Below are positions 1 through 12,154 of a stretch of DNA of 64,000 nt, piece by piece. The position numbers were made by a program, and so were the translations under genes. Below the pieces are notes generated by a model. That model worked only from the letters and a program-made list of their open reading frames with translations. It was not told where the DNA came from and did no database searches. Each line of letters opens with the position of its first letter. The first letter of the stretch is position 1. Where the stretch lies: the NCBI GenBank assembly GCA_933228675.1, contig OW121742.1, forward strand, positions 108,074,440 through 108,138,439, read 5' to 3'. Origin of the DNA: Stomorhina lunata. Lineage: Eukaryota > Arthropoda > Insecta > Diptera > Rhiniidae.

Positions 1-534
1 AAAAATTTATTTACTTTTGATTGTCATCGTACGAGTATTTAATTGTAACAGACATTTACGAGTACGAGCAAGTAAAAGTGAAATTTATTTAAATTTTTGT
101 GGTTTGTTATTTGTGGTTTGTTGCATTTGTTGTTATTTGTCTTAACAATATATTTTTTGGTAATTGTTTTGGCTTAAACTAGTGGCAGTTAGTTAAGCAG
201 TTAGGTCAAGTCTTATCGGTCCGTCTGTCTGGTTGTTTGGTTTGACTCGTTTTCTTTTTGTGATCATAGAAAGACACAAATTACTTTTGAAAATAGAAAG
301 CTTCAATTATTTGTCTATGGGGTTTTTTATTGGTGGATTTAGCTTTTATTTAAATTGTGGTAAAAATAATAATAATAAATGTAGGTGTTTTTGTCGAAAT
401 AGAGGTGAAGAGTTAATGAATCGTTTGGAAATTTTAAAAATTTCCTTTGCTTTTTTTTATAAGACAATGAAGAAATTAAAAATTTAATTAATTAGTTAAA
501 TTGTTTAAAAATGAAATATTCAACCCAATTAAGT
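1..534. other. AT-rich single-copy stretch
   Basis: No gene or tandem repeat is recognised here. The sequence is T-rich with TTGTT-type simple stretches, and an 84-codon open frame at 233-487 has no recognisable domain, only phenylalanine, leucine and lysine runs expected from AT-rich DNA. The 123-bp satellite begins just to the right. Confidence 0.6.
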
Positions 535-1387
535 CTTATTAAAATTTTGAAACAAGTATTCTAAAATTTAAGTTTAAGATAAATTTAATGAAGTTTAAGT
601 ACAACAAGATTAAGTTTATTTAAAATTTGTTTTAAGTTTATCTTAAACTTTTTTAAAAATAGCTTGGACTCGATAAAAAATTTCTTTAATTTGAGTTTAA
701 GATAAACTGAATAGAGTTTAAGTTAATTAAGTTTAAGTTTATTAAAGATATGCTAGTAGCTGATCTTAAACTTGGTTTAAAATAGCTTAAACTCTAGCAA
801 AGTTTTCTTCAACTCAAGTTTAAGGTAAACTGAATAAAGTTTAAGCTAAACTTCATTGGCCTAAATGCGAAAATAAAATCAGTTTATCTTAAACTTGGTT
901 TAAAATAGCTTAAACTTGATTAAAATATTCTTAAACTCGAGTTTAAGGTACATTAAATGAAGTTTAAGCTAAATGGCATTAATTTTAATACAAAAATGAA
1001 GTCAATTTATCTTAAACTTGGTTGAAAATATCTTAAACTCTGTTCAAAATTTATTAAACTTGAGTTTAAGACAAATTAAATGAAGTTTAGATATAATAAG
1101 ATTAAGTTTATTACAAATAACTTAATAGATTATCTTAAACTCGGTTTAAAATACCTTAAACTAGCTTAAAATATTTATAAACTCATGTTTAAGGTAAACT
1201 TAATCAAGTTTAAGCTAAATAATATTGGGTTTAAAAAGCAAAAATAAAATATTTGTATCTTAAACTTAGTTTAAAATATCTTTAACTCGATTAAAATTTA
1301 GTTAAACTCAAGTTTAAGAAAAATTAAATAAAGTTTAAATTAAATAAGATCAAGTTTATCAAAAATATGTTATTAGTTATTCTTAAA

Positions 1388-1424
1388 GGCCCTATGCTGC
1401 ACTGGTAGTTAAGGATAACTGAAG
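1388..1424 (+). mobile_element. LINE 3'-end micro-insertion, copy 1
   Basis: This segment breaks the 123-bp satellite: the CTTGG landmark steps from 1265 to 1428, about 40 bp too far. It starts GGCCCTATGCTGCACTGG and, read on the plus strand, gives A-L-C-C-T-G-S-stop. This closely matches the last codons of the LINE pseudogene at 60.7 kb (T-L-C-S-T-G-S-K-G-stop). It is best read as an extremely 5'-truncated retrotransposon insertion that kept only the terminal codons and tail. Only a 2-3 base A overlap is seen as a possible target duplication. Confidence 0.7.
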
Positions 1425-2064
1425 AAACTTGGTCTAAAATATCTTAAACTCAATTTAAAATTTCTTAAGCGCGAGTTTAAGGAAAAATTAAAAAAGTTTA
1501 AGCTAAAGATCTCAAATATAAATATTACAATAAAACTGGTTTATTTTAAACTTGGTTTAAAATATTCTAATTCGAATTAAATTTTTTTAACTCGATTAAA
1601 AAGAAAACTGAATAAAGTTTAAGGTAAATTTCTTTAGCCTTAATGTTATTAGAAAATTAGTTAATCTTAAACTTGGTTAGAAATACCTTAAACTCTGTTT
1701 AAATTTTCATAAACTTCAACTTAAGATAAAATAACTTAAACTCGGTTAAAATTTAGTTAAACTCAAGTTTAAGAAAAATTGAATAAAGTTTAAGTTAATT
1801 AAGAAAAAGTTTATTAGAAATGTGCTAGTAACTTATCTTAAACATGGTTTAAAATATGTTAAACTCGATTAAAGATTTCTTTAAGTCGAGTTTAAGGTAA
1901 ACTGAATGAAGTTTAAGATAAATAGTATTGGCTTTAATGCAGAATTAAAGTTCGTTTATCTTAAACTTGGCTTAATATAGTTTAAACTCGATTTAAATTT
2001 AGTTAAACTCAAGTTTAAGAAAAATTTAAAAACATTGAAGTTAAATAAGATTTAGTTTATTTTT

Positions 2065-2103
2065 AGGCCCTATGCTCCACTGGGAGTCAAGGATAAGAGA
2101 AGA
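2065..2103 (+). mobile_element. LINE 3'-end micro-insertion, copy 2
   Basis: The insertion begins AGGCCCTATGCTCCACTGGG and ends in a GA-rich tail. Plus-strand translation is A-L-C-S-T-G-S-Q-G-stop, nearly the C-terminus encoded by the minus-strand LINE pseudogene at 60.68-60.71 kb. The flanks carry AGTTTATT at 2054-2061 and again at 2104-2111, a plausible 8-bp target-site duplication, although this octamer is common in the satellite. A stop codon followed almost at once by the tail fits RTE-type LINEs, which are known for very short 3' untranslated regions. Clade assignment is inference. Confidence 0.75.
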
Positions 2104-3250
2104 AGTTTATTAAATTTAAGTTGTCACTTTATCTTAAACTTAGTTTAGAACATCTTAAACTCGTTACAAAATTTCTTCAACTCGAGTTTAAGCAAAAATT
2201 GATCAATTTTAAGCTAAAGACCTTCAACCTTAATACTATAGTAAAATAAGTCTATCCTAAACTTGGCTCAAAATATCTTAAACTCGATTAAAAATTTCCT
2301 AAACTCGAGTTTAAGGAAAAATGAATAAAGTTTAAGCCTAAGATCTTAATCCTTAATCCTAAAATAAAATAAGTTTATCTTAAACTTGGTTTAAAATATC
2401 TTAAACCCGGTTAAAAATTTATTAAGCTTGAGTTTATGAAAAAATTAATAAAGTTTCTATTAAAGATCTTTAATTTTAGTACTATAATAAAATTAGTTTA
2501 TCCTAAACTTGGTTTAAAATATCTTAAACTCGATTCAATTTTTTTAAACGCAAGTTTAGGATAAACTGGATAAAGTTTAAGTTAACTAAGATGAAGTTTA
2601 TTAAAAATATGTTTTTAGTTTATCTAAAACTTGGTTAAAAATATCTTAAACTCGATTAAAAATTTTTTAAACTTAAGTTTAAGGTAAACTGAATAAAGTT
2701 TAAGCTTAATACAACTGTTTTAAAAGCAATAATAAGGTTTGCTTTTCTTAAACTTGGCTTAAAATATCTTAAACTCGTTTAAAATTTTCTTAAACTCGAG
2801 TTTAAGGTAAACTTAATAAAGTTTAAGCTAAAAAGCTTAAACCTGAATACTATAATAAAATAAGTTGATCTTAAAATTGGTTTAAAATGTCTTAAACTCG
2901 ATTAACAATTTCTTAAACTTAAGTTTAAGATAAACTTAATCAAGTTTAAGCTCAAAATCTTTAACCTTAATACTATAATAAAATAAATTTATCTTAAACT
3001 TGGTTTACAGTATCTTAAACTTGATGAAAAATTTCTTAAACTCGAGTTTAAGGAAAACTAATTAAAGTTTAAGCTACAAATCTTTTACTGTAAAACAAAA
3101 ATAAAATCACCTTTTCTTGAACTTGATTTTAAAAAGCTTAAACTCGATTAAAATTTTGCTTAACTCGAGTTTAAGTTAAACTTAGTGAAGTTTAAAATAA
3201 AACAGAATAAATTTAATCCAAATTTGTTGTTTGCTTAACTTAAACTTGGT

Positions 3251-4854
3251 ATTACCTATAGATTTGGTTAATGCAAAAATTTTTTTCACAACTTTTTTCA
3301 TTTACACTTGAATGAAACTTTAACAAATTATATTTATTTTTCCATGTAAAATTTATTTAAGTCCCCCTCGTCTTAAGCTTAAATGATCATAAGTGGGTCA
3401 TGCACAAATCACTTTCATTTTAGCTTCAAAAACCAACGAAGCAAACACGCGCGTCACCATCCAGCGCATTTTAAATACTCGTAAGTTCATTGACTTTATC
3501 GTGTTAAAAACTGAACGATCATTAATAAAAATTTCCCTGGCATAATATTTCAACACAAATCATGATGCCTACATTAGCTTTAGCTTGGGCAGCCACCAAC
3601 CACTACGAGTGATATATTACTCTGGGCTTAGGCTAAACGCAGCGCAATGCATTCATTAAAAGAAAGTAAAACTATTTACGTGTTTTTTTTTTTTTTTTTA
3701 TTTTTAACAAAAGAGTGTTGAGTTGATCTTTTTTTGTATATTTATTTCTTTCTTTCTCTGTTTGGTTCCGCTCTAAAAACTTAACAGCGCATACGCTTAC
3801 TCATAACGAAGCCGATATATGTTATGGACAGACTTGCTGGCAAGTCAAAGCTATGGCTAAAGCAGCAACTTTGGCTGTAGTATATGAGCATGCGTGAATT
3901 AGAGTACAACGTTGGTTGGTTTTATTATGCAGCCATAATTTTTGTGCTAAGATAGATGGCCCTCCTCCTCCTTGTAGTTCCCCGCTCTTAAAGTTTGTTG
4001 CTTTTTTGGATCACTTTCGCTTTAAACTTGTTGTGGTAGAAATTACAGCTGCTTTTTGCTGCCTATGACTTGCCTTTGGAGCTGGAAATAAGTCAAAAAC
4101 CTTTAAGTTGTTTATCAAAAAATTTCACTTTTCTTTGGTTGTTGTTTTATGAAAAAAAAAACAACATGACGACAACAACAATGTCTCGTGATTTGAAACC
4201 TAAGCCTAAAGACAACAACTACAACAAGAAAAATTTATGTAAAATTAAATTTTTTTAAAACTCAAAAAACTGACTCTTTGATATGACTTTAATCGAGTGT
4301 TTTTTTAGGGTTTGAACAATTAAAGTGAAATTTTTGAAAAGTTCAATGACTTTTTTCTTAAAAACAAAAAAAAAATTTTGAAATAAATTTATTAAACATT
4401 AAAAATGACCCAATTTTCTTTTTAAAAATTAAATGCATATAATTTCGAAATTTTTTTTCGTTGATTTGAAGTTGCTTGGGTCTATTATTGAAACCCAAAC
4501 CAAAACTTTATCTTAATCATTTCGAAAAGAAAAAAAAATGTTAAACTTTCTTTCATTTTCGAGTTTTGGATTCCATAAAACAAAAGTTTGTTGACCTGAT
4601 TTTTTCAGTTTTTTTTTGTGTTTCTTGGGTAATTTTTTTTGTCTTAAATGTAAAAGAAAGTGTTTTTTTTGGTGTTTTTTTAATAATTAAACAAAAAAAG
4701 TTCTTTTAAATTTGAATAATTACCATTAATGAGTGCCAGTTTTTTAAGCTATAAGATCTTTTATGAGATTTTTTAATTAAAACATTCTTTTAAAATATTT
4801 CAGTTACTTTTTACTTTTCGGAAAGTGAAATTTCCTCCAGTTAAAAGTAAAAGT
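3251..4854. other. Single-copy spacer between S1 and S2
   Basis: This stretch is not tandemly repeated. It includes a less AT-rich segment at about 3400-4050 (for example GCGCGTCACC near 3450 and GCAGCAACTTTGGC near 3860), a poly-T tract near 3686-3700, and CAACAACAACAA-like runs at 4160-4230. No exon, domain or RNA gene could be recognised. The 62-codon frame at 4070-4258 is lysine- and asparagine-rich with no family resemblance. Confidence 0.55.
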
Positions 4855-7690
4855 TTTCTTTTAAATTATCTAAAACTAGGTCCCATAAAACTTAAACTTG
4901 TTAAAAGTCTTTTTGAAATCAAGTTTAAGTTAAGTAAGATTGATTTTCTCAATGAAATACTTTAAATATAACTTAAACTAGGTTTAATAAAGCTTAAACT
5001 CGTTAAAAAAATCTTAAACTCGAGCTTAAGATAAACTTAATAAAGTTTAAGCTTAATATGATCAAGCTTATTTGGATTGTATTGTTTGTTTATCTTAAAC
5101 TAGGTTTAATTAAGCTTAAACTCGTTTAAAAAAACCTTAAACTCGAGTTTAAGATAAACTTAATAAAGTTTAGGCTTAATATGATCAAGCTTATTTAGAC
5201 TGTATTGTTTGTTTATCTTAAACTCAGTTTAATATACCTTAAACTTGTTTGAAAAATTCTTAAACTCGAGTTTAAGAAAAACTTAATAAAGTTTAAGCTA
5301 AACAAGATTTAGCTAATAAGGTTTGTTTAGTTTGCTTATCTTAAACTCGGTTTAAAATATCTTAAACTTGTTGAAACAATTCTTAAACTCGAGTTTAAGT
5401 TAAACTTAATAAAGTTAAAGCTAAACAAGATTAAGCAAATAAGAAATGTTTTATTTTTTTATCTTAAACTTGGTTTATTTTAACTAAACCTAGTTTAAAA
5501 AATTCTTAAACTCGAGTTTAAGGTTAACTTAATAAAGTTTAAGCTTAATAAGATCATGTGTCTAAAGACCGTGTAGCTTGTTTATCTTAAACTCGATTTA
5601 ATATAAGTTAAACTCGTTTAAAAAATTCTTAAACTCGAGTTTAAGAAAAACTTGGTTTAGTTTCAGCTAAATATGATTAAGCTTATAAAGAATATGTAGT
5701 TACTATATCTTAAACTTAGTTTGAAATATCTTACAATTATTTTAAACTTGAGTTAAATTTACTTTTAAACTCGAGTTTAAGAAAAATTTATTCGCGTTTA
5801 AGTTTCATCAAAGCAAGTTTAGGATATAATTAATTCAGATGGTTCGAGTTTATCTTAAACTGAACTCGTTTTATCTTAAACTTGAATTTCATAAAATTTA
5901 AATTTAAAGTTTTAGATTTAAAAAGCAAGTTTAAGCTAAAGTGAAATGTGTTAGCCTCTAAAATTGTTCTCGTCAAATTTTAGTCTTTTTTTTCTCAAAC
6001 TCGAGTTTAAAAAAAATAAAAGCGCAAGTTTAAGTTATAATAAACCAATCTTAAGATTAAATGAAATTTGAATTCAATTGAAATTGTTACTATTAATTCA
6101 GAAATTTACTGGGTTTATCTTAAACTCGAGCCTCAGAAAATTTATACCCAGTTTAAGATATAAAAAAGCAAGTTTAAGCTACACCAAAATCATTTTCTAA
6201 TCAATATAATTTCTATTTATTTAAAGCTTTGTTTAGTTTATCTTAAACTCAAGTTTAAGAAAATTGATACCCTGTTTAAAATGTCAAAAGCAAGTTTAAT
6301 CTAAACCAAAATCATTTTCTGATTAACGTAATTAATATTTACTCTGAGCTTAAGGCAGTTTATCTTAAACTCGATTTTAAGAAAAATTTAATCGAGTTTA
6401 AGCTCTAATAAACCAAGTTTAAGAAAAATGAAATCCAGATTTTGACTAAAATGATTCGAGTTCATCCTAAACTAAAAATGGGTTTTCTTAAACTCGAGTC
6501 TAAGAATAACTTAATCCCGTTCAAGCTAAGACAAACTAAGTTTAAGATATAAAAAAGCTAGTTAAAATTAAAGCAAAACCATATTTCGATTAATATAATT
6601 CCTATTTACTCTAAACTTAAGTCAGTTTATCTTAAACTCGTGTTTAAGAAAATATATACCCAGTTTAAGATATAAAAAAGCAAGTTAAAGCTTAATGCAC
6701 ATCATTTTTCGATTAACATATTTGCTACCTACTTTAAACTTAAATCAGTTGATCTTAAACTCGAGTTTAAGAAAAATTTAATCGAGTTTAAGTTCTAATA
6801 AGCCAAGTTTAAGAAAAAATAAATCCAGATTTTGACTAAAACGATTCGTGTTTATCCTAAACTACAAACACGTTTTCTTAAACTCGAGTCTAAGAAAAAC
6901 TTAATCGCGATTAAGTTAAAACAAACTAAGTTTAAGATATAAAAATTAAAGCTTAAGTTAAAGCAAAACCATATTTCGATTAATATAACTTCTTTTTACA
7001 ATAAACTTAAGTCAGTTTATCTTAAACTCGATTTTAAGAAAAATTTAATCGAGTTTAAGTTCTAATAAACCAAGTTTAAAAAAAAATATATCAAGATTTG
7101 GACTAAGATAAATTGGTTTTACCCTAAACTTAATTTAGTTTATCTTAAACTCGAGTTTAAAAGAAACTTAATCGCGTTTAAGTTAAAACAAACCAAGTTT
7201 ATGATAAAATAAGTGCAGATTTGGACAAAATAAATCTTTCTAATCTTAATCATAACTCAGTTTATAGTAAACTCGAGTTTAGAAAAATTTTGAACGAGTT
7301 TAAGTTTTAATAAAGTTTTAATAAAGCAAGTTTAAGATATAGCAAAGGCAGATTTTAAAAACAATAATCTCAAGTTATTTTAAGCTTTACTCAGTTTACT
7401 TTAAACTCGAGTTTAAATAAACTTATATCAAGTTTAAGCCTTTAAAAGGCAAGTTTAAGATAATGCAAAACCTGATTTGGATTAATATGATTTATGATTA
7501 ACTTAAACTTAACTCGGTTTATCTTAAACTCGAGTTTAAGAAAAATTTGGTACGGTTTATGTTTCAATAAAGCAAGTTTAAGATATAATAAAAGCAGATT
7601 TTGATTTAAGTAATTCCAAGTTATTTTAAACTTAACTAAGTTTGTCTTAAACTCGAGTTTAATTATACTAAAACCCAGTTTAAAAATATT
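4855..7690. repeat. 123-bp palindromic satellite, block S2
   Basis: Same family as S1. CTCGAG centres occur at 5143, 5265 and 5389, giving 122-124 bp steps. From about 5.8 kb the units shift to a second subfamily with AAACCAAGTTTAAG-type boxes and spacer words such as GATTAATATAATT. This later subfamily dominates blocks S3-S5. Confidence 0.92.
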
Positions 7691-8264
7691 TTTTTTTTTT
7701 AATTTTTTTCATTGTAAATATTTTCCAAATTTGAATAATATTATTATTGTTTAAAATTTTCTAAAATTTAGAAATTCAGCAAATTTTTTGTTTACTTTTA
7801 AAAAGTAGTTCATCCTTTGTTTATATTTAAACTTTTGCCTTTTTCATTAACAAATTGTGATGATTTTGTTAAAATTTTCCGTCTTTGTTCTTTTTTTGTA
7901 AACTTTAGAATTATTATTAATAATAATAATTTTTTGTTGTTAATTTTTATTATGAAACTTTTTTTCTGTTTATCGGTTTAGAATTTCATTGAACTTGATA
8001 ATTTTAAATAACGAAACGCTTAAATGATGATGATTTTCATGACATTTAAACGTGCTCGTAATAAGTAAAAAAAAATTAAAAATTGAAATGGAAGCAAATA
8101 AAGCAACAAATGCGAAGATCAAGTAATAAAATCGTTAAATATGTGAAACATTGTAATTTGTAATTATTTTTTACTACAATTCTAAGGTTAACTTGACTGT
8201 AAATTAATTGTGTAGGTTCCGGGTAAAAATTTTCATATTTTAGTTGATATTGATTTCAAAAATG
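7691..8264. other. AT-rich spacer between S2 and S3
   Basis: Low-complexity sequence with poly-T near 7687-7715 and an inverted TTATTATT/AATAATAATAA run near 7905-7930. No gene or ordered repeat is seen. Confidence 0.6.
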
Positions 8265-11200
8265 TAAGATTTTATGATGAACTAAAGTTTAATTAACTTG
8301 TTTCCTCTTAAACTCTAGTTCAAGAACATTAATATCATGTTTAGGTTTCAAAAAGCCAAGTTTAAGTTATGACAAAAGCAGATTTTGACTACAATGTTTA
8401 GAGTTTGTCTTAAACTTAACTCAGTTTATCTTAAACCCATGTTTAAGAAAGTTTATATGAAGTTTAAGTTCTTATAAAGCAAGTTTAAGATATAACAAAC
8501 ACAGTTTTCTATTAAAATTAGCCTTATTTACCTTAAACTCAACACAGTTTATCTTAAACTCGAGTTTAAGAAAATTTTTATGAAGTTTAAGCTTTAAAAA
8601 AGCAAGTTTAAGATAATGCAAAACCTGTTTTCGGTTAAACTGATTCTTATTTAGCTTAAACTTAACTCACTTTGTCTAAAACTCGAGTTTAAGTAAAATT
8701 TAATCTAAATTTAAGTTACAATAAACCAAGTTTAGAATAAAACAAATCCTGATTTTGATTAAAACTATTCTTAGTTACCTTAAACTTAACTTGGTTTATC
8801 CTGAACTCGAGTTTAAAAAATGTATATCAAGTTTAAGCTTTAAAAAAGCAAGTTTAAGATAATGAAAAACCTGTTTTCGATTAAACTGATTCTTATTTAG
8901 CTTAAACTTAACTCACTTTGTCTTAAACTCGAGTTTAAGTAAAATTTAATCTAAATTTAAGTTACAATAAACCAAGTTTAGAATAAAACAAATCCTGATT
9001 TTGATTAAAACTATTCTTAGTTACCTTAAACTTAACTTGGTTTATCCTAAACTCGAGTTTAAAAAATGTATATCAAGTTTAAGCTTTAAAAAGCAAGTTT
9101 AAGATAATGCAAAACCTGTTTTCGATTAAACTGATTCTTATTTAGCTTAAACTTAACTCACTTTGTCTTAAACTCGAGTTTAAGTAAAATTTAATCTAAA
9201 TTTAAGTTACAATAAACCAAGTTTAGAATAAAACAAATCCTGATTTTGATTAAAACTATTCTTAGTTACCTTAAACTTAACTTGGTTTATCCTAAACTCG
9301 AGTTTAAAAAATGTATATCAAGTTTAAGCTTTAAAAAAGCAAGTTTAAGATAATGCAAAACCTGTTTTCGATTAAACTGATTTTTATTAAGGTTAATCTC
9401 TACTAACTTTGTCTTAAACTTGAGTTTAAGTAAAATTTAATCGAGTTTAAGTAAAATTTAATCGAGTTTAAGTTACAAAAAACCAAGTTCAAAATAAAAC
9501 AAATCCAGATTTTGGTTAAAATTATTCTTAGTTGGCTTAAACTTAACTTGGTTTATCCTAAACTTGAGTTTAAAAAAATGAATATTAAGTTTAAGCTTTA
9601 AAAACACAAGTTTAAGATAATGCCAAACCAGTTTTCAATTAAAATGATTCCTGTTTAGCTTAAACTTAACTCACTTTGTCTTAAACTTGAGTTTAAGAAA
9701 AGTTTAATAGAGTTTCAGTTGCAATAAACCAAGTTTAGAAAAAAAAAACAAATCCAGTGTTTGATTAAAATTACTCTTAGTTATCTTAAACTCGAGTTTA
9801 AAATATGTATATTAAATTTAAGCTTTAAAACGCAAGTTTAAGATAAAACAAACCCAGTTTTAGATTTAAATGATTTGTGTTTAGCTTAAACTTAACTCAG
9901 TTTATCTTAAGCTCGAGTTTAAGAAAAATTTAACCGAGTTTAAGTTACACTCAACCAAGTTTAGGACAAAAGAAATCCAGGCTAAAATAGCTTTCAACTA
10001 AAATGATTCTAATTTAACTTAAACTTAACTCAGTTTATCTTAAACTCAAGTTTCAGAATAATTTAATCTACTTTAAATCAGAATAAACCAAGTTTAGTAT
10101 AAAGCAGATTTTGATTAAAATTATTCTTATTTACTCTATACTTAAGTATGTTTGTCTTAAACTCAAGTTTAAGAAAACTTAATGGCGTTTAAGTCATAAT
10201 AAATTAAGTTTAAGCTAAAATAAGTACAAATTTCGACAAAAATGATTATTCTTTGCAATAAACTTAACTTCGTTTATCTTAAACTCGAATTTAAGAAACA
10301 TTTAATCGAGTTTAGGTTAAAATAAACCAAGTTTAAGACAAAACAATATAAATATCGACTAGAACGATTCTTATTTACTCTAAACTTAACTTAGTTTATC
10401 TTAAACTCGAGTTAAAAAAACTTAATAGCGTTAAAGTTATAATAAATCAAGTTTAAGTTAAAATAAGATGAAATTTAACCAAAAGGACTCTTTTTTACCT
10501 AGGCTTAGGGTTTATCTTAAAATAGAGTTAAAGAAAAATTGGATCAAGTTTAAGTTATAATAAACCAAGTTTAAGTTCAAATAGTACCAAATTTCTTTTA
10601 AAGCGATTCCAATTTACTCTATCCATGACTAACTTTATCTTAAACTAGAGTTTAAGAACAATTTAATCGAGTTTATGTTATAATCAATCAAGTTTAATTT
10701 AATGAAGACCAAATTTCAACTAAAAAAATTATTCTTTATCCTAATTTTAACTTAGTTTATCTTAAACTCGAGTTTAAGAAAAAATTTAATCGAGTTTAAG
10801 TTGTAATAAATTAAGTTTAAGAAAAAATAAATCCAAATATCAGCTAAGACAACTTTTGTTTACCCTAAACTTAACTTAGTTTATCTTAAACTCGAGTTTA
10901 AGAAAAATTTTATCAAGTTTAAGTTATAGTAAACCAAGTTTAAAGCAAGATAAGTTCAAATATCAGCTACAACAATTCTGTTTTACCCTAAACTAAACTT
11001 AGTTTATCTTAAACTTAAGTTTAAGAAAAATTTAATCGAGTTTAAGTTAAAATTAACCAAGTTTAAAACAAAATATATTCAAATATCAACTAAAACGATT
11101 ATTGGTTACCCTAAACTTAACTCAGTTTATCTTAAACTCGAGTTTAAGAAAAATTTAATCGAGTTTAAGTTACAATAAATCAAGTTTTAATTAAAATAAA

Positions 11201-11345
11201 ACCAAATTTCGACTAAACTTACTCTTCTTTACCCTAAACTTAACTTAATTTGACTTAAACTTGAGTTTAAAAAAAAATTAAGCCCCGTTTACGTTACAAT
11301 AAACCATATATAAAAAAAACAAGTCCAGATTTTGACTTAAACGAG
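8265..11345. repeat. 123-bp palindromic satellite, block S3
   Basis: About 25 units of the S2-type subfamily, each with a CTTAAACTCGAGTTTAAG core or a one- to two-base variant. The left third includes a nearly identical dimer array annotated separately. Units to the right of 9.5 kb are individually diverged, so homogenisation has been local. Confidence 0.92.
8634..9380. repeat. 246-bp higher-order repeat inside S3
   Basis: Two distinct 123-bp monomers form a composite unit. The phrase TGATT(C/T)TTAT recurs at 8641, 8887, 9132 and 9378, spacings of 245-246 bp. The three intervals are almost identical, while the two monomers inside each differ clearly. This is the classic signature of recent unequal exchange at dimer level. 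Confidence 0.9.
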
Positions 11346-12154
11346 GCCTATTTTGAATGTAAAATATGCCTTTTAACAAATAAAAATATTTTAGTTCTAA
11401 TTATAATCAATTAAAATTGCGTGTTCTTTTTTCTATTACGAATTCGAATTCTTGAGGTTTTAATTGTTAACCCGCTAACACGTGTAAAGTTCCCTATATT
11501 TACAAAAATACCAAATACGAAATACAATTATTAAAAGCTTTCAATTTCAATGTCAAATAGTTAATGTACAATAAAAATCCAACAATAAAAACAACAAAAA
11601 TATTTGTATATAAAAATAAAAAAAAAACTAATTAGAGTAAAATAGAAAAAATAATAGAAAAATATACAAAAAATAATTTACTCATTTAACTAAATAGTAT
11701 TTAAAGTAATTGTTGTTGTTGTTGCTAAGGCTTGAAAAAAGTCCAAGACCTTGAGCTTTATACACTCTATATATCGTCTTTCAGTTGTTGTTGTTTTGAA
11801 ATTACGAAAAAGGTTATAGGGTGCAGTCAGGGAATTAGTCTCCTAAATAATTTACTTAGAAATTTATTTACATTTTTCGCTTTAAAAGTGATTAGATCTA
11901 ATATTATAATAACAACAGAAAAACGTCAAAAGTCTTAACAACCTAAAATTGTCGTTCATTGTCGTCAGCAATTTTTTGTTTATTTACTCAAAAAAAATGT
12001 TTTAATTATAACAATTTCAAAGGAAATTTTCGAGGGAAAAAAAATATCTTGAAAATTTTCCCTATACTCACATTTCCGTAAACTCAAGTTTTTGTCACTG
12101 TCAAGTAAATTTTATTTAAAATAAATCTTTGGTAATATAAATTAAACCATAACT
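11346..12154. other. AT-rich spacer between S3 and S4
   Basis: Single-copy, A-rich on the plus strand, with a TTGTTGTTGTTGTTG tract near 11711-11725. The 68-codon open frame at 11732-11938 has no recognisable domain. No repeat or RNA gene is seen. Confidence 0.55.

Larger units (their letters stand above)
535..3250. repeat. 123-bp palindromic satellite, block S1
   Basis: Tandem array of about 21 diverged units. The landmark CTTGGTTT recurs at 771, 894, 1017 and (as CTCGGTTT) 1140, giving exact 123-bp steps. Each unit strings together TTAAACT boxes and their complements AGTTTAA, and contains the palindrome CTTAAACTCGAGTTTAAG or a close variant (a perfect copy lies at 2789-2806). Copies differ by many substitutions and small indels, so this block is older than the 31-bp arrays downstream. 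Two tiny LINE-tail insertions interrupt it at about 1.39 and 2.07 kb. No coding potential is visible. Confidence 0.93.
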
